DNA of 64,000 bases from Opisthocomus hoazin (taxonomy: Eukaryota > Chordata > Aves > Opisthocomiformes > Opisthocomidae): contig NC_134427.1 of NCBI RefSeq assembly GCF_030867145.1, positions 10,873,001 through 10,937,000 on the forward strand, given 5' to 3'. The notes under the pieces were generated by a model. It was given only the letters and a program-made list of their open reading frames with translations. It was not told the origin of the DNA and ran no database searches. Made by a program: the position numbers and the translations under genes. Below are positions 12,646 through 25,950 of the stretch, in pieces (position 1 is the stretch's first letter; each line of letters begins with the position of its first letter).

Positions 12646-15159
12646 CAACAGAAAAGGAAACAAGAAATAGCATTTGTGTAAAGGATCCATCACATCCTCA
12701 GTTATATATGCTTGTACAATTATTTTACCTGTGAATAATGCATTACTGTGTACGGCTACAAGCTGAGGTATACTATAAAAGGAGAACATTAGATATGATG
12801 CTTTATAGGAGTAGGACTGAGAATAACATATATGAGATCTATGAAGCAAATATGTTTTTAAGCAGATTAATTGTCATGGGGTTAGAACATTATTATAAAC
12901 TGGAGGAACTATCACCAACAGCCAAATACTTATGTTCCTGCAATTTGGTTTTATGAACTCAAACAATAACAACCAAATACAAACTCCAGTTTAACTTTGC
13001 CCTGGCAGAAGAACCTTCAGAGCAGTCTCAGTGATGTTCTGCAATTGCCACACAGGGGTACTAGAGATATCTATTATAGCCTGAGAAATTAGTCCCAGTA
13101 ATCATTCATGATGCAGCAGTGCCAAGGAGCTTTACTGAGATTACCTTTTGCTTCATTTGACTCTGGAGTGCACTTTTGAACTAAACTTCACAAAACATCC
13201 CCACTTAGAGTGCTCTGATGCACACTGCGGCATCCCAGAGCAAGTGAACTGATTGCCTTTCAGCTGAACAATCTGCTCCAGCTGCAACACAACCCCAGTC
13301 TAGAGCTAATCTGAAGTTAAAAAAAACCAACCGGAAATGCATATAGCATGGGCATCAGGGCCTGAGAAGCAGTTGTTTCACACAGCATATCCACTACCTC
13401 TGGCCTGCAAATGCAGACTGGCTGCTACGCCCAGTGTTCCCACTGGACTCTTGCCCATTCCGTACCACTCCAACCAGCTACATACCCAGGATTCCACAGG
13501 AGCCACAGCCATGACTCACACAGACTTTTCCCAGTCTGTGCCAGGAATATTCCTGATGGGCTGCAATGCCATGATTTTGTACACCGCCTGGTAGAACCAC
13601 ACAGCCCACCCAGGGAAACCCCCAGTTGCCGCTGCACAGCTGTGGTGCAGTCCCACCGTGCCCGCAGAGCAGAGTGCATTTATGGTGAATGCCCAGCACC
13701 TTGCTGCAGTTAAGGAAAAGCCTGGAAGAGTTAAATGACTTAGCCATCTCACAGAGGAAAAGCTGTTCTGTGGTGCAACAACGGGCAAGAAGCTGGAGCA
13801 GAGGGCATTCCTGACCAGCTAGCGTGAAGGAGGAAAAAGCAACAGAAATTTGAGCTTGCCAAGACAGAAAGAATCATATTCACAGCCTGGGAACAGAGCA
13901 AAAAGGTTCACACTCTAGAACATACATTTAATTTAATAATTATTCAAAGTATCCTATATTGAGCCACAGGCCGTGGGATGACCAGTGTATCACAGAAGAC
14001 AGTGTTTTGTAGCATATTAAATGCTGTACAAACAGTGCCAGTATTGTCGTAACTTGAAGAAGCCACTAACTGGTTTTTCAGCAGTAATGGCTCCAAGCTA
14101 TTTAGCTAGATTTGCTAACAAAAACACAGCCAAGACAAAACCATATGAAATAATTTAGTTTCCTTCTTTATCAAGTTTATCCTTGCTGATTGCAACAAAT
14201 CCTAATTACTTCAGCTAAGCCATTTTAATTGAAAGCAGAATCCTACCCTGCTGGGTTAGTAAAAGAAAAAATAAATCATTTGTCTGTGTGCGAGAGAATT
14301 TTCTTTAGGACAGCTGAACAGATTTGTTTTGGGCATTCAGTATATTTCTGCAGTGCATTAATAGACATTTATTTGCCTTAAAATGACACATCAAAAATAG
14401 AAGATAGGTCAGAAAGCCATGAACACACCAACGTAAAAAGAGAGAAACTGGCAACTCAATCTTTCTGTTGATAGAGGATGTTAAAATGGCAAAGAAAACA
14501 TAAGAACCCATAACTATAGTGGAACGAGAAAGCTAATGGTGTGAAATAAGAGTTATGAGTAAAAACATATGTAACAAATATGGGAGATAAGAGCAAACCA
14601 ATGAGAGCAACAGCCAGTATGGTTAGAGAAAATGAAACTGGTGCACTTCAGGGAAATAAAGCATTTTAAAATACAGTGAGAACAAAAGGAATCTCAAGTC
14701 AGATGCAGCTTATTGCTAAATGCAGTTGATAAAATCCTAAACAGGGATATAGACTAAGGAAAAGTACAGCAGATACTTGTGAACTTTTTTCTTCAGAGAC
14801 ACATGTATCCTCCCTGTCACACACCCAATACAAAAATTACTGTCTGTAATAGAAGGAAGAACCCACTGACACTATGCATTTTCAGATCAGTGTATCCAGA
14901 AGATTTGCATCTATGAATCTGTAGAGCACCACTTAGGTGAACAAAGAAGCCTTCCAAACTCCTATGAGTAATAAAACCTATAAACTGAGGAATTTCTCAA
15001 GTCTTGAAGGACTTCCTGGGTAGTTTCAAGATGTAAAAATGGCACGATGGACACCCGGGGAGTTACAGTCTGGATAACAGGATACTACTCACACAGAAGA
15101 GTCACTGGGAGTCTCACAACAAAAAAGAATTAGAAGCTAAAATGCAATTAATGACATTC
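12646..15159. other. Non-coding stretch, nothing recognised
   Basis: Unique-looking sequence. Reading frames near 13,340-13,790 overlap on both strands and resemble no family known to me. No splice-consistent gene model, RNA gene or repeat was found. Confidence 0.45.
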
Positions 15160-15960
15160 AATATGGTTTCACAGTCTATCTATGCCTTTCTAAGTCTTTT
15201 CAAACAAACCTGTTACAGCTGACAAGATAACTTCTCTGGTAGATCAAGGTAGCTATTTTGACATATTCTATTTTGATGTCTTCAAGCTGTTAGATTTAAT
15301 TCCATACAATGCAAGTTTTTTGAGTTTTGGGATTTTTTTGCAACAAAGATACGAAGTGGTACTAAAAGGATACAAAAAATAGATTAAAAACCAACTTAGT
15401 ATCAGGTCTTTAATTGCATTGGTAACAGGAAAATTTCAGTTAAGGTGAACACCACTGGTGGTTGTCCCAGAGATCAGTGCTCAACCAAGTGCTGTTCAAT
15501 ACTTTTACGAGTGATATAAAATCTCTGCTGATAAAGTTTGCAGTTAACACAAAGTTCTGTAGGGTAATAAATGAAGACAGGTCACTGATACAGGACCATC
15601 CAAATTGTGTACTGAATAGTCACAATCCAACCAAATCTGTTTTAACATAGCCAAGCTCCAGGTAATGGTGGTAGGATTACAGTGCACAGACACAGTAACT
15701 AGCTCAGCCCGATCTCAGAGTATGTCTGGAACACCCTTCATAAAATGGAAAACAACCAGTAAAAGCTGGGTAATGACAGCGATTACATATATAGCTCTGG
15801 TAAAATGTTGCTGGAAAATCACATCCATTCAAAAAATGAGTTACATAAAGGACATAGAAACACAGGAATGAGTTCAAACAACAGATATAAAAATTATCCA
15901 GGAAAGTAAATTTCATCGGAGTGGGTAAAAAACTTGAGATGTAAAAAGGATATGAGATTA
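15160..15960 (+). mobile_element. Ancient, heavily decayed CR1-type LINE (reverse transcriptase region)
   Basis: On the plus strand the translation around 15,465-15,580 reads QRSVLNQVLFNTF and then KFAVNTKF. These align with the CR1 reverse transcriptase motifs [13 protein letters not shown] and KFADDTKL, including the catalytic block, now destroyed. Upstream (about 15,250-15,320) a frame resembling the VYLDFSKAFDTVPHN motif is visible. Downstream (15,600-15,870) are remnants of the segments around the lysine/cysteine motif and the region normally reading LEYCVQFW. Stops and frameshifts interrupt it throughout. The divergence is far greater than in the CR1 copies at 11.7 and 32.0 kb, which suggests an old lineage. 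The borders are approximate. Confidence 0.6.
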
Positions 15961-18900
15961 CCCCTTGATAACTTCACAATGAAGTAAATATAATGGTTAG
16001 GAATTTTTTATTCTGATGCAAATAATAACAAAATCCAATGGCTTAAAGTTTAAGCTTGCAAAGTTCAGCCTTAAAGTTAAGATTTAATTTGCTAATGTAG
16101 AAGGTGAACAATGGCATAGATAAATGAGAAATGCAGTGGAGGAAAGTGTATCAGTTCAGATCTTTGAGGCAGTCAGTTCATCTGAATTCATCTTCACAGA
16201 TGTGTGTAAATGAAGAAAAATGGTGTTTGAGTTGGGGAATCCTGAACATAGACTGCGAATGTAAGGGAAGACACCAAATGCCAGGAGACAGAGGATGGGC
16301 AGTAGACAAGTCTCTGCACTACAGTTTTACAAACTCCTCATTTTGTAAAATCTTACACCTACTGATGCATGCAGTAGCATCGTTAGGACTCATTATTATA
16401 GACATGTAACTACGATTCGGTGAAGTTTTATGTTGCTCTAAAAGGATAATCACAGCTGAGAGAAATAAGCAGATAACATCTGATCCCTCAGAAAAAAAAT
16501 CTTTGAGCAATTAACTTGCCATACACATGAATCGCTGCAGAAATGCTGCCACCCAGCTGTAGAAAAACATAGGAAGAGCCTCAGCTCCCAACGCAACCCC
16601 GCTAAGCTGAAAGTGCCATTCCCTGCTTGCTGGAGGACTTTCCCTTTCGCTGCTGCATTTTGTTTTCCAGATTCAGGCTACTGTGCTGCATTCTCCATCC
16701 TACCTCGTTGTGCTTCAGTGGATACTGCATGAAATACGGTGAAGTCTAATTTGGAGGCAAAGATCACACACAGCTGTGAAGAGCTAGCAAAGTCTTGTAA
16801 TACAAGCCAAGATCTGCATCCCAACTGAAGGAGTGACCAAAAGCAGGCTTTTCTGCTGTGTTGTAACTGATGTACTGTCTGATGATACGTCTCTGATTAG
16901 AAGGAAGAACTTCACATTCAGCATTAACTCTGGCCTTACTGAAGCCAATTTTCCAAGGCAGTGAGAAGGAATTGCAGTTATCTTGTGAGCACATTATTTC
17001 ATCCCTAAAGCCTCTTCCAGTGAATGTGCATCTGTGTGTAGTCATTCAGATGACTCGAACTGTAGTGGAGCAGCACCCAGGTCTGGCACCTGCACAAAAA
17101 CAAAGGGGCATGAAGATGTCGTGACATACGTTTCTTCCCAAGCTCATTTTCTAATTTTCCTCCAGGACAACAAAGTACAGTAGATGATGCATCACTCGGC
17201 TACAGACCAAATTCTACCTAAGGAATCTAGGTTTAAGATTTGCCACTCGATTAAAATAGTTAAATAGCTCTCTTCTGGAAGTTTTTGAAAACAATAACCT
17301 CCAAAAAAGTTTTGAATTTAATTAGATAAGCTTACCATTATGCTTTTCAGTGTTAGGAGTTTTCTCTCATATCACCTTTAACTGGAACTTTCTAAGTTGG
17401 ATTTAGCAGACTTTTTCACTAAAGTTCACTGACTTTTCAATTATTTGAGCCTTTGCTAAGAATAGCAGTAAAGATTCATAAAAAGTTAGGTCAAAATCAA
17501 TTCCACCAAAAAAGGTGAGCATACGTATTTATTTACAACATGTAAACTATGTAATCTTACAGATTCTGTGAAAATTTCTGAACACACTTAAAATGTACAT
17601 CTGATGTACTTCCCGGTTGTTTATTACATGCAGTGAAACACCCTTTTCATCTAGCCACTATATTAAAAACTAATTTTTTAAAACCAGTGTATTTTGGATG
17701 GTGGCAATGTACCCTATTTGAGAGCCGAAAAGGTCCATTTTAATGGGGCGGGGAAGAATAAAAGTTCAGACCCAAGCTTCAAATTTGTAGTATTTCGCAC
17801 ACAGCAAAAACAATTTCATTAGCATTACTTAAAAACTCTATTGAGGAGACAATTTCCAGATGAAACTAATAACTCACAAATGACTGTGAATGCCTGAGTA
17901 GCAATTGGAGAGTCAGATGCTTTACTTCCATGTCATTTCTAGATAATTTAGAGAACAAATAACAAAGTCTCCATCTAGCACATTTAAATACTAAATCTGA
18001 ATTATTGTATTCAAACCCGGCATTTAAGCTTAGGCGGATTTTTTCTGTACTCTTGACTCATTTAATATAAAGATCATAAGTCAACGAATGACCAGTGAAC
18101 CCAGAATTTTAAGTTACTTCACACTGCTGAGTAAATCCATAAGATGCAATTATCAGATCTTCCACAAATCCAGTGCTGAAAGTAGACAGACTATAACAAG
18201 TAGCTCCTGAGCCAAGGAAAACCAATATAATGTTAATGCAAATATATGGAAGAGCTAGAATAATAATTTCAAGATTAATAATCACTTTTCACTTTCAATA
18301 CACAATGCATAAATCATTTTTAAAAAGAAAAGATTCAATAACAACATAGATTTGCAATTTAAAAAGAAAAAAAAGCACAGTGGGAATGCATATGAACTTT
18401 AAGAACAAAGGCTTATTTTTTGCTTTAACTGTTCAGTTAAAACCCCAGAACTGCAAAAGGCAGAGCCATTATCACCAACAGCAGCTCACAACTGCAGTGA
18501 AAATCATCCCCACAGTTTGATAATATATGTGCACACACATGGACAAACACTTGGAGTTGTGTCCTGTCCTATTTTCAGTAGAGGACAATACACACTCAGA
18601 CAAGGGAAAACGCTACAGACAAATGCTGAAGGGAGAGCAACTGCATCCATCACGTAAGCAAAGCTCAAAGTCCTGCAAGACACAGCACTGGGACCAGATC
18701 ATCTCTGCACCACAACTCCAAAGACAAAGGCAGAGGAAAGTACATAAAGGCAGAGGAAAGTGTTAGTCATGCTAATGGTCTGAACAGTGGGTCCACCTAC
18801 CGGTACAATGATGAGCTGGCAGAAATGATAGGGGCACTAGTACAGACACAGTAACGTACCAAGTTTTAAGAGACATTAAGAAGTGGAAGAAATTGAGATA

Positions 18901-20007
18901 ATGGAAGAGCAATTCAAGGCAACCTTTGTACAGATCCTCCACAAGACCTCTTCTGGAACAGCATACACCAATCTGTTCAGTCTAGCAAAAGCTTGCCATG
19001 TAAACTCAAACTCTCCCCTCTAAATTTACCAGGAGATAAGCATAAGGGAAGGAAATGTAGTGGTTAAGCAGTGTTCTGCTAATGAACAGCACTAACCAGA
19101 GTACCCTAAAAGTTGCAGAGTTCCCCAGACATCTGCAGCTAAGGTGCCAGAGGACCAAAGATCTTCATGATATAGCAATACATGCATTCTACAAAGTGGC
19201 TTCGCAGCACAGGTGCTGACTACTGCAGAAGCTTTAACTAAGCAATCCAAGAGATCTCAGCTAGTCTAGTACTCCTGCAACACTTGAGCTTAATTTAGTA
19301 AGAAATAACCTATTAGTGCACAAGTGTTTGCTCCTCTTTGGGCTCCTCAATAGACTGCAGACACTTAGTGGGAAGCACTGCAGATTTATCACATGCAGCC
19401 TGCTCCAAGAGTCTGTACTCCCACACAGGCAATTAGAATTACAACCAGACGACCAGGAACATGTGGTAGTTCCTTCCTCACCATCCACAAGGCCCTTGAA
19501 AAATTCTTCGCTAGCACAGAAAAATGTGTGATTACTACTAAAAAAAGTAGAAAAGGTTGTATAAACCAGCAGTTTAGTATCTTATGACTTTATTCTAAAA
19601 GAAAGAGAGAAGGATAAATGCAATTCCAGGATTCACTAACACAGTAATTCAAAGAGTTCGGGTTTCAGCTACAGTTCCCTCCATGCATGTCTATCTCAGG
19701 AAATTCTTACTTCACATGCTCACTGCAATTGTATATCGTATATAATGAAGCTGTGCTCCCTTCTGCTAGAAGTGTTCTAATTGCAATGCTCATTAACTGG
19801 TAAGCAATTAAATAAGTTTCATAGCTGCCTACCAGGTGGAAATGATTAGCAATAGGATAACAGACTAATGTCACTCAGGAACTTAAAGGGCTACAAATCT
19901 AAGTGGAGATGATTACTCACTAACACAGACTTGTTAGAGCTGTTAGTGCACCTACTCAATTGCTGCCTTTCACAGGAGGCTTTAGGCACAGGCTGTATCC
20001 AGGCAGA
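15961..20007. other. AT-rich non-coding stretch
   Basis: No gene or transposable element recognised. A 16-bp direct duplication lies at 18,726-18,761 and is listed separately. Reading frames are short and lack consistent splice borders. Confidence 0.5.
18726..18761. repeat. 16-bp direct duplication
   Basis: AAAGGCAGAGGAAAGT occurs at 18,726-18,741 and again, identical, at 18,746-18,761 with a 4-bp spacer (ACAT). It is a local tandem duplication with no other visible role. Confidence 0.9.
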
Positions 20008-21030
20008 CAGGATCACAGAAATACAGAACAGCTGAGGCACCTCCAGACCCTCTGCACACACCAGGGTCAATGAGAGCAGACGGCTCATGAGTTTGTCCAG
20101 GCAGATTTTGAATATGTCCAAGGATGGAGACTCCACAGCCTTTTTGTACAACCAGCTCCAGTGTTCAGCTACCCTCCTAGGAAAAAGAGTAGAAAAAAAT
20201 CTTATTCTTAATTTCCTGTATTTCATTTGTTTATTGTGTCTTGTCCTTTCACTGGCCACCACTGAGAAGAATCTGCCTCCATCATCTTTACTTCCCCTCT
20301 ATCGGGCATTCATTATGCACATGGATGAGATCCCTCTGAGCCTTCTCTTTTCCACACTGAATAGTCCCAGCTCTCTCAGCCTCTCCCTGTTTGTCAGAAG
20401 ATTCAATCCCTTCATCATCTTCATGGCCCTCCACTGGACTTGCTCCAGTATGCCCATGTCTCTTGTACTGGGGAGCCCGGTCCTGGACACAATGCTCCAG
20501 ATGCAGCCTCATCAGGGCTAAAACGTAGAGGGGAAGGGTAACCTCCCTTGGTCTGCTGGCAACACTCTTCCCAATGCAGCCCAGGAGGCTGTTACCCTTC
20601 TTTCCCACAAAAGCACATTGATTGCTCACAGTCAATGTAGTGTCCACCAGGAACTCAGGGTCTATTTATCCACAAAGCTGCTTTCCAGCTCGTGCTGGTA
20701 CATGGGGTTATTCCTGCCCAGGTACAGGACTTTGCATTTCCCTGTGCTGAACTTCATGAGATTCCTGTCATCCCATTTCTCCAGCCTGGCTCGGTCCCTC
20801 TGAACGGCAGTGCAACCACATGCTGTACCAACCACTTCTCTCAATTTTGTATCCTTTGCGAACTTGCTAAGGGTGCACTGTCATATTATGCAGGTCATTA
20901 ATGAAGATACTAAACTCTACGGGCCCCATTATTGACCCCTGAGGTACACCACTAGTAACTGTCCTCCAGCTGGACTTTCTGCTGCTCAGCACAACTCTTT
21001 CAGACCGGCAGTTCAGCCTGCATTGCAAAC
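20008..21030 (-). mobile_element. CR1 LINE fragment of about 1 kb, minus orientation, degenerate
   Basis: The reverse-complemented CR1 3' half runs from the 3' untranslated region (ATCACAGAAATACAGAA at the left border) through the reverse transcriptase C-terminal region to near 21,030. Minus-strand frames show pieces such as RNLMKFSTGKCKVLYLGRNN (about 20,700-20,780), a well-known CR1 motif. The coding region is split over several frames by indels, so it is inactive. It is older than the 32.0 kb copy. Confidence 0.88.
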
Positions 21031-24000
21031 CACTTTGTTTACTTTTCGAAAGGCACTAAGTTTTCAGGAAGCAGATGATAAACGAGTTTCACCTTCTCAT
21101 ATACGACCCTCACAATTGCTGACTCAAGGCAGCACTACTAACTACGGTTCTGTCGACATCACTTTTGCTTCTCAGCAGTTAAGATGCAACCTGTAAGCAT
21201 CAGACACAGTTTTAAGCTGTTCTTGCATAAGAACATGCATTATCTATTTCACCAAACACCAAGTATTTCTGACTGGTGACAGCTTCTGTCCCACGAACAT
21301 AATTATCCAGACACAGCAGTTCAGTGCAGAACCAGTGGGACGCTAATGATGGGTAATGACACTCATGCACAGCATATAAGAGATGGATTCAGCCCCCCAG
21401 AATCTCTGTGATTCCTCTGCACTCAACAGCGCTTCAAGGAACAGTGAGAAATTGCACAGCAGCTTCATTTAACAGCGTACTTCATTACTAAGAGAGTAGC
21501 CCAATATGCACCTATAACCTCAAATTTCCATGTAAAGCAGAAAGATGTTGCCACAGAAGAGAAGGTATTGCAAAAAGCACAAATACGACTACAAGAATGT
21601 TTCAGAGAATAATCAAAAAGTTTGTTGATTTTTCTAACCAAAGCTGTGTTGCAATCCGATCCATCTTCTGAACTTATTTTCATCATAGCTGAACCTACTT
21701 AGCCAAAGGAAATAAAGGTCAAATGACATATGGTCCCACATGGCACAATCCAGATGAGCTAGAAGGCAAGTTCTTTTTCACAATTCTGTTTACAAATGAC
21801 ATATTTTTCCACTTTATTTGTTGATCCCATTTCCTTTGACACATGCAATGGTTTTAACTACTACCAGCTATGTAAAAGCAGAATTTCATCTGTGTTCCCA
21901 TGAAGCTAGAGGACTAAATAGATCTGAAATACATGCAAGCTTAGAGTTAAGAGAGAACTGCTGGTTTTAGGAGCCCTGTAGTGCAGTATCTTACTCTATT
22001 TAAGCAATAACAGCTCTCCAGTACACTGATCAAAAAGTACCACATTATGCTGCTATTGAAGCTGTTTCACTAAATCAAAAGATATCCAGTAACGGTTGGA
22101 AAAAGAGCCATCCACTGTCCCTGGAGTCTCGCAGTACCAGGAGCTATGACAGAGCGCCTCATCACAGTGGGATCTTTTACAGCACATACCTGGCAGCTCA
22201 AAGCATTAGGATCTATTCAGCCGAATGAATCCAGTCCTTTGTACAATGGCTTAAAGCTTCTAAAACAGCCTACCTCATACAAAACCCATGAAAATGTTCT
22301 TTCTACTTACTTTCTAGCAGCTAGCTCCCCTATTATATTTAGTCTGTCACAACTTCCAGGCTAATAATCACAGTCATTTCATTGACAGGTTTTTCAGATT
22401 TTCATTTACATGAGCGGTAACAAACTAAAAGAATCCATCAATTTCTACCTACTGTTCTGTTCACAAATTCTGCAATTGTGGTGCATAATTTTTATTCCTT
22501 GTTATTTCACTAATTGTTTCTACCAGATATGTACAAAGTTATTTTGAACAACAGCTGAAAAATTATAATGTTAGACTCCCACTGCTGATTACTAATTATT
22601 TTTTGGTATTCTCAGTGAGAAAGCTAGAGTTGTTAGGATGCACAAAAAACACACTGTAGCTTTCAAACTGCGATTTCTTTAGCACAAAATTCAGTAAGAA
22701 CACATTTCTATTAGAAAAATGTTAGTCACATTTGAAAACAAAAATTGGATGAAGAAAAAATGAAAGCTCACATCCTTGGCATTGCACACAAATCCTGGCA
22801 AAGTATTTTGAAGTGTTCTTAACACAAGCTGTATACCTGTCAAGAGAGGAGTGTGTAAGCCCAAATAATTTCAGGAATGAAGCAATATTCCTATTATATG
22901 AAGTATCTTTATTGATACTGCCATAGAGTGAGAAGCAAAAGCCACAAACAGTAAATACATCTCTTTTTATTCAATGGAATAGAAAAGACCTCACTACTGG
23001 GCAGCTTGCCAGCTCCTGGGAGCTTGGGGCCCTTTGGAATTACCTGAAAAGAACTGCTGTCAGGAGAAAAAAAAAAAAGCAACAGTCCTTCAGGGAGAAG
23101 CAGCACACTGTTGTATGGGATAAGTACAGATATTTAAGAAATATTAAGAAATAATTCTGTGTGGATGAACTTGAAATTTTAAGTTAGCAAAATTTTATTT
23201 ATCAGTATATTATTCTTATTCCCTCTGTGTTTGTTTGAACAGGTTTCATGATGGCGGTCTGACTGTGAAATGGGGGAGGTGTATGAATATATGTATGTAT
23301 ATTCAATTTATTTTTTTAAACAGCAGCAGCTTCTCTTGAAGACAAGACCGATCATTGTAATCGGAGAACCTGTATGTTTGCAGACAGAAAAAACATTTCA
23401 CTAGTAAAGTAGGATCTGCAGTCTTTAAATGTTTAAGTGCAGTTTTAATGCAATTAATGGCTAAGATGCAATTAAGCTACAAACCCCAGAAACTGCATGT
23501 CACATATGCCCTTGAAGGACGGGTACAACTTCACGTCATCAGCAATTGTGTAGAATTAAGTCACTGAATCAAAAATAAACCTGTAATCAGATTTAAAACA
23601 TGACAAAATTCTTCAATAATAAATAAATAATTCGGGTCCTAAAATCAGCAGGGCCAAAAGTAGCTGAAAGACGTTCTCCTCTAAGACCATGCAGCACATT
23701 CAGCACAGCCATGTTCTTCGTATTCACTCTGTGCAGAAGTCACTGCTTGGACCATAGGAACGCTTTTTAGTTTTTTTATACTGATTATATCTCTTCCCAC
23801 TCAAACTCCCAGTTTTTAATCAGGAACCTAAGCTAATCAAAGTATATATTTATATTTGTCTTTTTGTCACAGAGTAACTTGGAAGTGCATTAAGCACTGG
23901 CACCTCCTAGCCAGCTTCTGCTGAGTAATCACGGTCCTGTGCTGTGCACCACAGCAATCTTCCAACAACCCTGCATTCCTTCCGCGTTGCAGGTGTCAGC

Positions 24001-25499
24001 ACAGCTACAGACTAACTGAACTCCAGCACAGCAAGTCACTTGAGGATGAAACAGCTTCTCCACTTAAGACCATGGGATCAGGCCAAATCAGTTTTGTCAT
24101 TAGCAAGAAGGATCCTGTATAAGGTTTGCTAGCTTGTAGATCAATATTTTCCTTTCACTTTTAAATTACTTCCTGCTTGATGTCTTTGATCATCACTGCC
24201 CCTGCTTGATTTTGTTACATACGGAAATTCAGAAATCTGGGCTAGGAATGAGAATCTTTGTCTTCTGAAGAATGAGTTAATTAGTGGCAAGCATGGCCAA
24301 GAGGTGATTGCTGTGCAGCCAGCCGGGAAATCCACAATGAAGGACTTCCCTTGTGAGTCTTGTTTGTGTAAAAGCCATACACCAACGGGTGCACAAATGG
24401 GTGGGTAGGGAGCACCCAAAACCACTTTTAAGAAAATTTAGTTTCTTCATCCTGGCTGGCGAAAGCTAAAATTTCAACATTTCAGCCTTCCGTGCAGGAA
24501 GCCTTGTCCTTGGAGAACACAACTATGTAGTCAGAAGCTACTGGATATTTCACCCTTAACACACTGCTCTGAGCAAACATTATTAGCCATACCCTGTCCA
24601 GAATCAGCCATTTCCAATCCAGAGCTGCTGGCACTTCGGCCATTCCCCTTTGCCTCTGTGCACGTTGAACAAATTCCTAACCAGCATACACAAAGCCTGT
24701 GAGTACTTCCTCCCTTGGTCTCCTGGCCTTCCTTTGCCGCATGCAAAGGGCCAGTGCTTTGCTTGTGATAATTTCAGCATCCAAGTAGAAAATTCTGGGG
24801 GCAGCCTCTCACTCCTAGGCCCTCTTCAACATCACAGGCTCCGAACCATCAGCGACAGCATGGTTGTCCCAAGGCTGTAGTAAGCACATGTGGCCAAGTC
24901 ACCACAACCCTCTCCCAGCCCACATGGTGCTGGTGTCAGATGCTCAGAGAGCACGTGTGAGCCTGGGGAGCATTATCAGGACCTGTACCTCTTCTGCCAA
25001 AACTTCAGAAAGGGCCATCACACAACAAGCCTTATTGGCTCCAAAACAGCTCTTCAGCTGGTTCCAGCTGCACTTAATGAGGGAGGAATAATGTGGCTCC
25101 AAGCAGTGTTATTCTGTGTTGATATTTCAAAAAATACTGGGGATGAGAAACATATTAGCATCTCCCACAGTTGCAGCGGCCAGATGCAGCTGACAATAAT
25201 CTTTTACTGCATCTTTTAATAGTAACTGAAGCATTTGCAAGGCACTTAAATCTTCACATTTTTCTTCCAGCCCTCAGCGGAAGAGTTTAATTCGGCTCTG
25301 ATCCAAAGCTCAACAAATAAGAGAGCATTTTAGCTTACAGATCCCAAACAGATACTAGCTGTCAAAGTAAAGAGCTGCAGAATTTCCCAGACCTTAGCCC
25401 CTGCTATTGCAGCACCACATCATACCCTCCTTTTCATGATCTATCCAAACACCATGTCAAAAGCACTTAAACTTTGTATCCCCATTGCCTTTAGTAGAA
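21031..25499. other. AT-rich non-coding stretch
   Basis: No gene, RNA gene or clear transposable element seen. The stretch contains several short purine runs and a TATG/ATAT-rich patch near 23,280-23,320. Confidence 0.5.
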
Positions 25500-25950
25500 G
25501 TCTTTTCTAGACCTTCTTGGGCTAGTCTAATTTTAGGCTGATTATTAGGGGAAGAAGATTCAATCCCACCTTATTTATATCCATCTGTCCTTGTGGAAAA
25601 GCTGTCTTCTAATGTGACTTTTTTCTTTCTCTGGTACTTAACTCCTTGATGTACAAAAGAAAGCAACTGTATACCTCACCTTTCCTTTTGCTCAATTTTA
25701 CAGGCCAAGCTTTTCCAGTCACTTATGCAACAGGCTGTCCATTCCTTTGGTCATCTTTCTCTGTACCTGTTAAAGTTTAGAGTTTACCATCCTCGTGTGC
25801 AGTGTAATGGAAATACCTCACCTGATGGATTGCAGCTGCTTACTTGCATAGCCACATCATGCTAAGTTAAGAAAACTTATTCTTGATAAATGCACCCAGA
25901 CCTCACTATCCTGTCCAGCACATCACATGGGGAATTTACACAGGTACAAC
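25500..25950 (-). mobile_element. Possible very old CR1/L3-like LINE remnant
   Basis: The segment around 25,690-25,830 (GGCCAAGCTTTTCCAGTC, then TTTGGTCATCTTTCTCTG, then GTGTAATGGAAATACCTC) follows the order of phrases in reverse-complemented ancient CR1/L3 elements. The resemblance continues weakly to about 25,930 (CAGACCTCACTATCCTG). No reading frame survives. The match is by eye only and the borders are uncertain. Confidence 0.35.
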
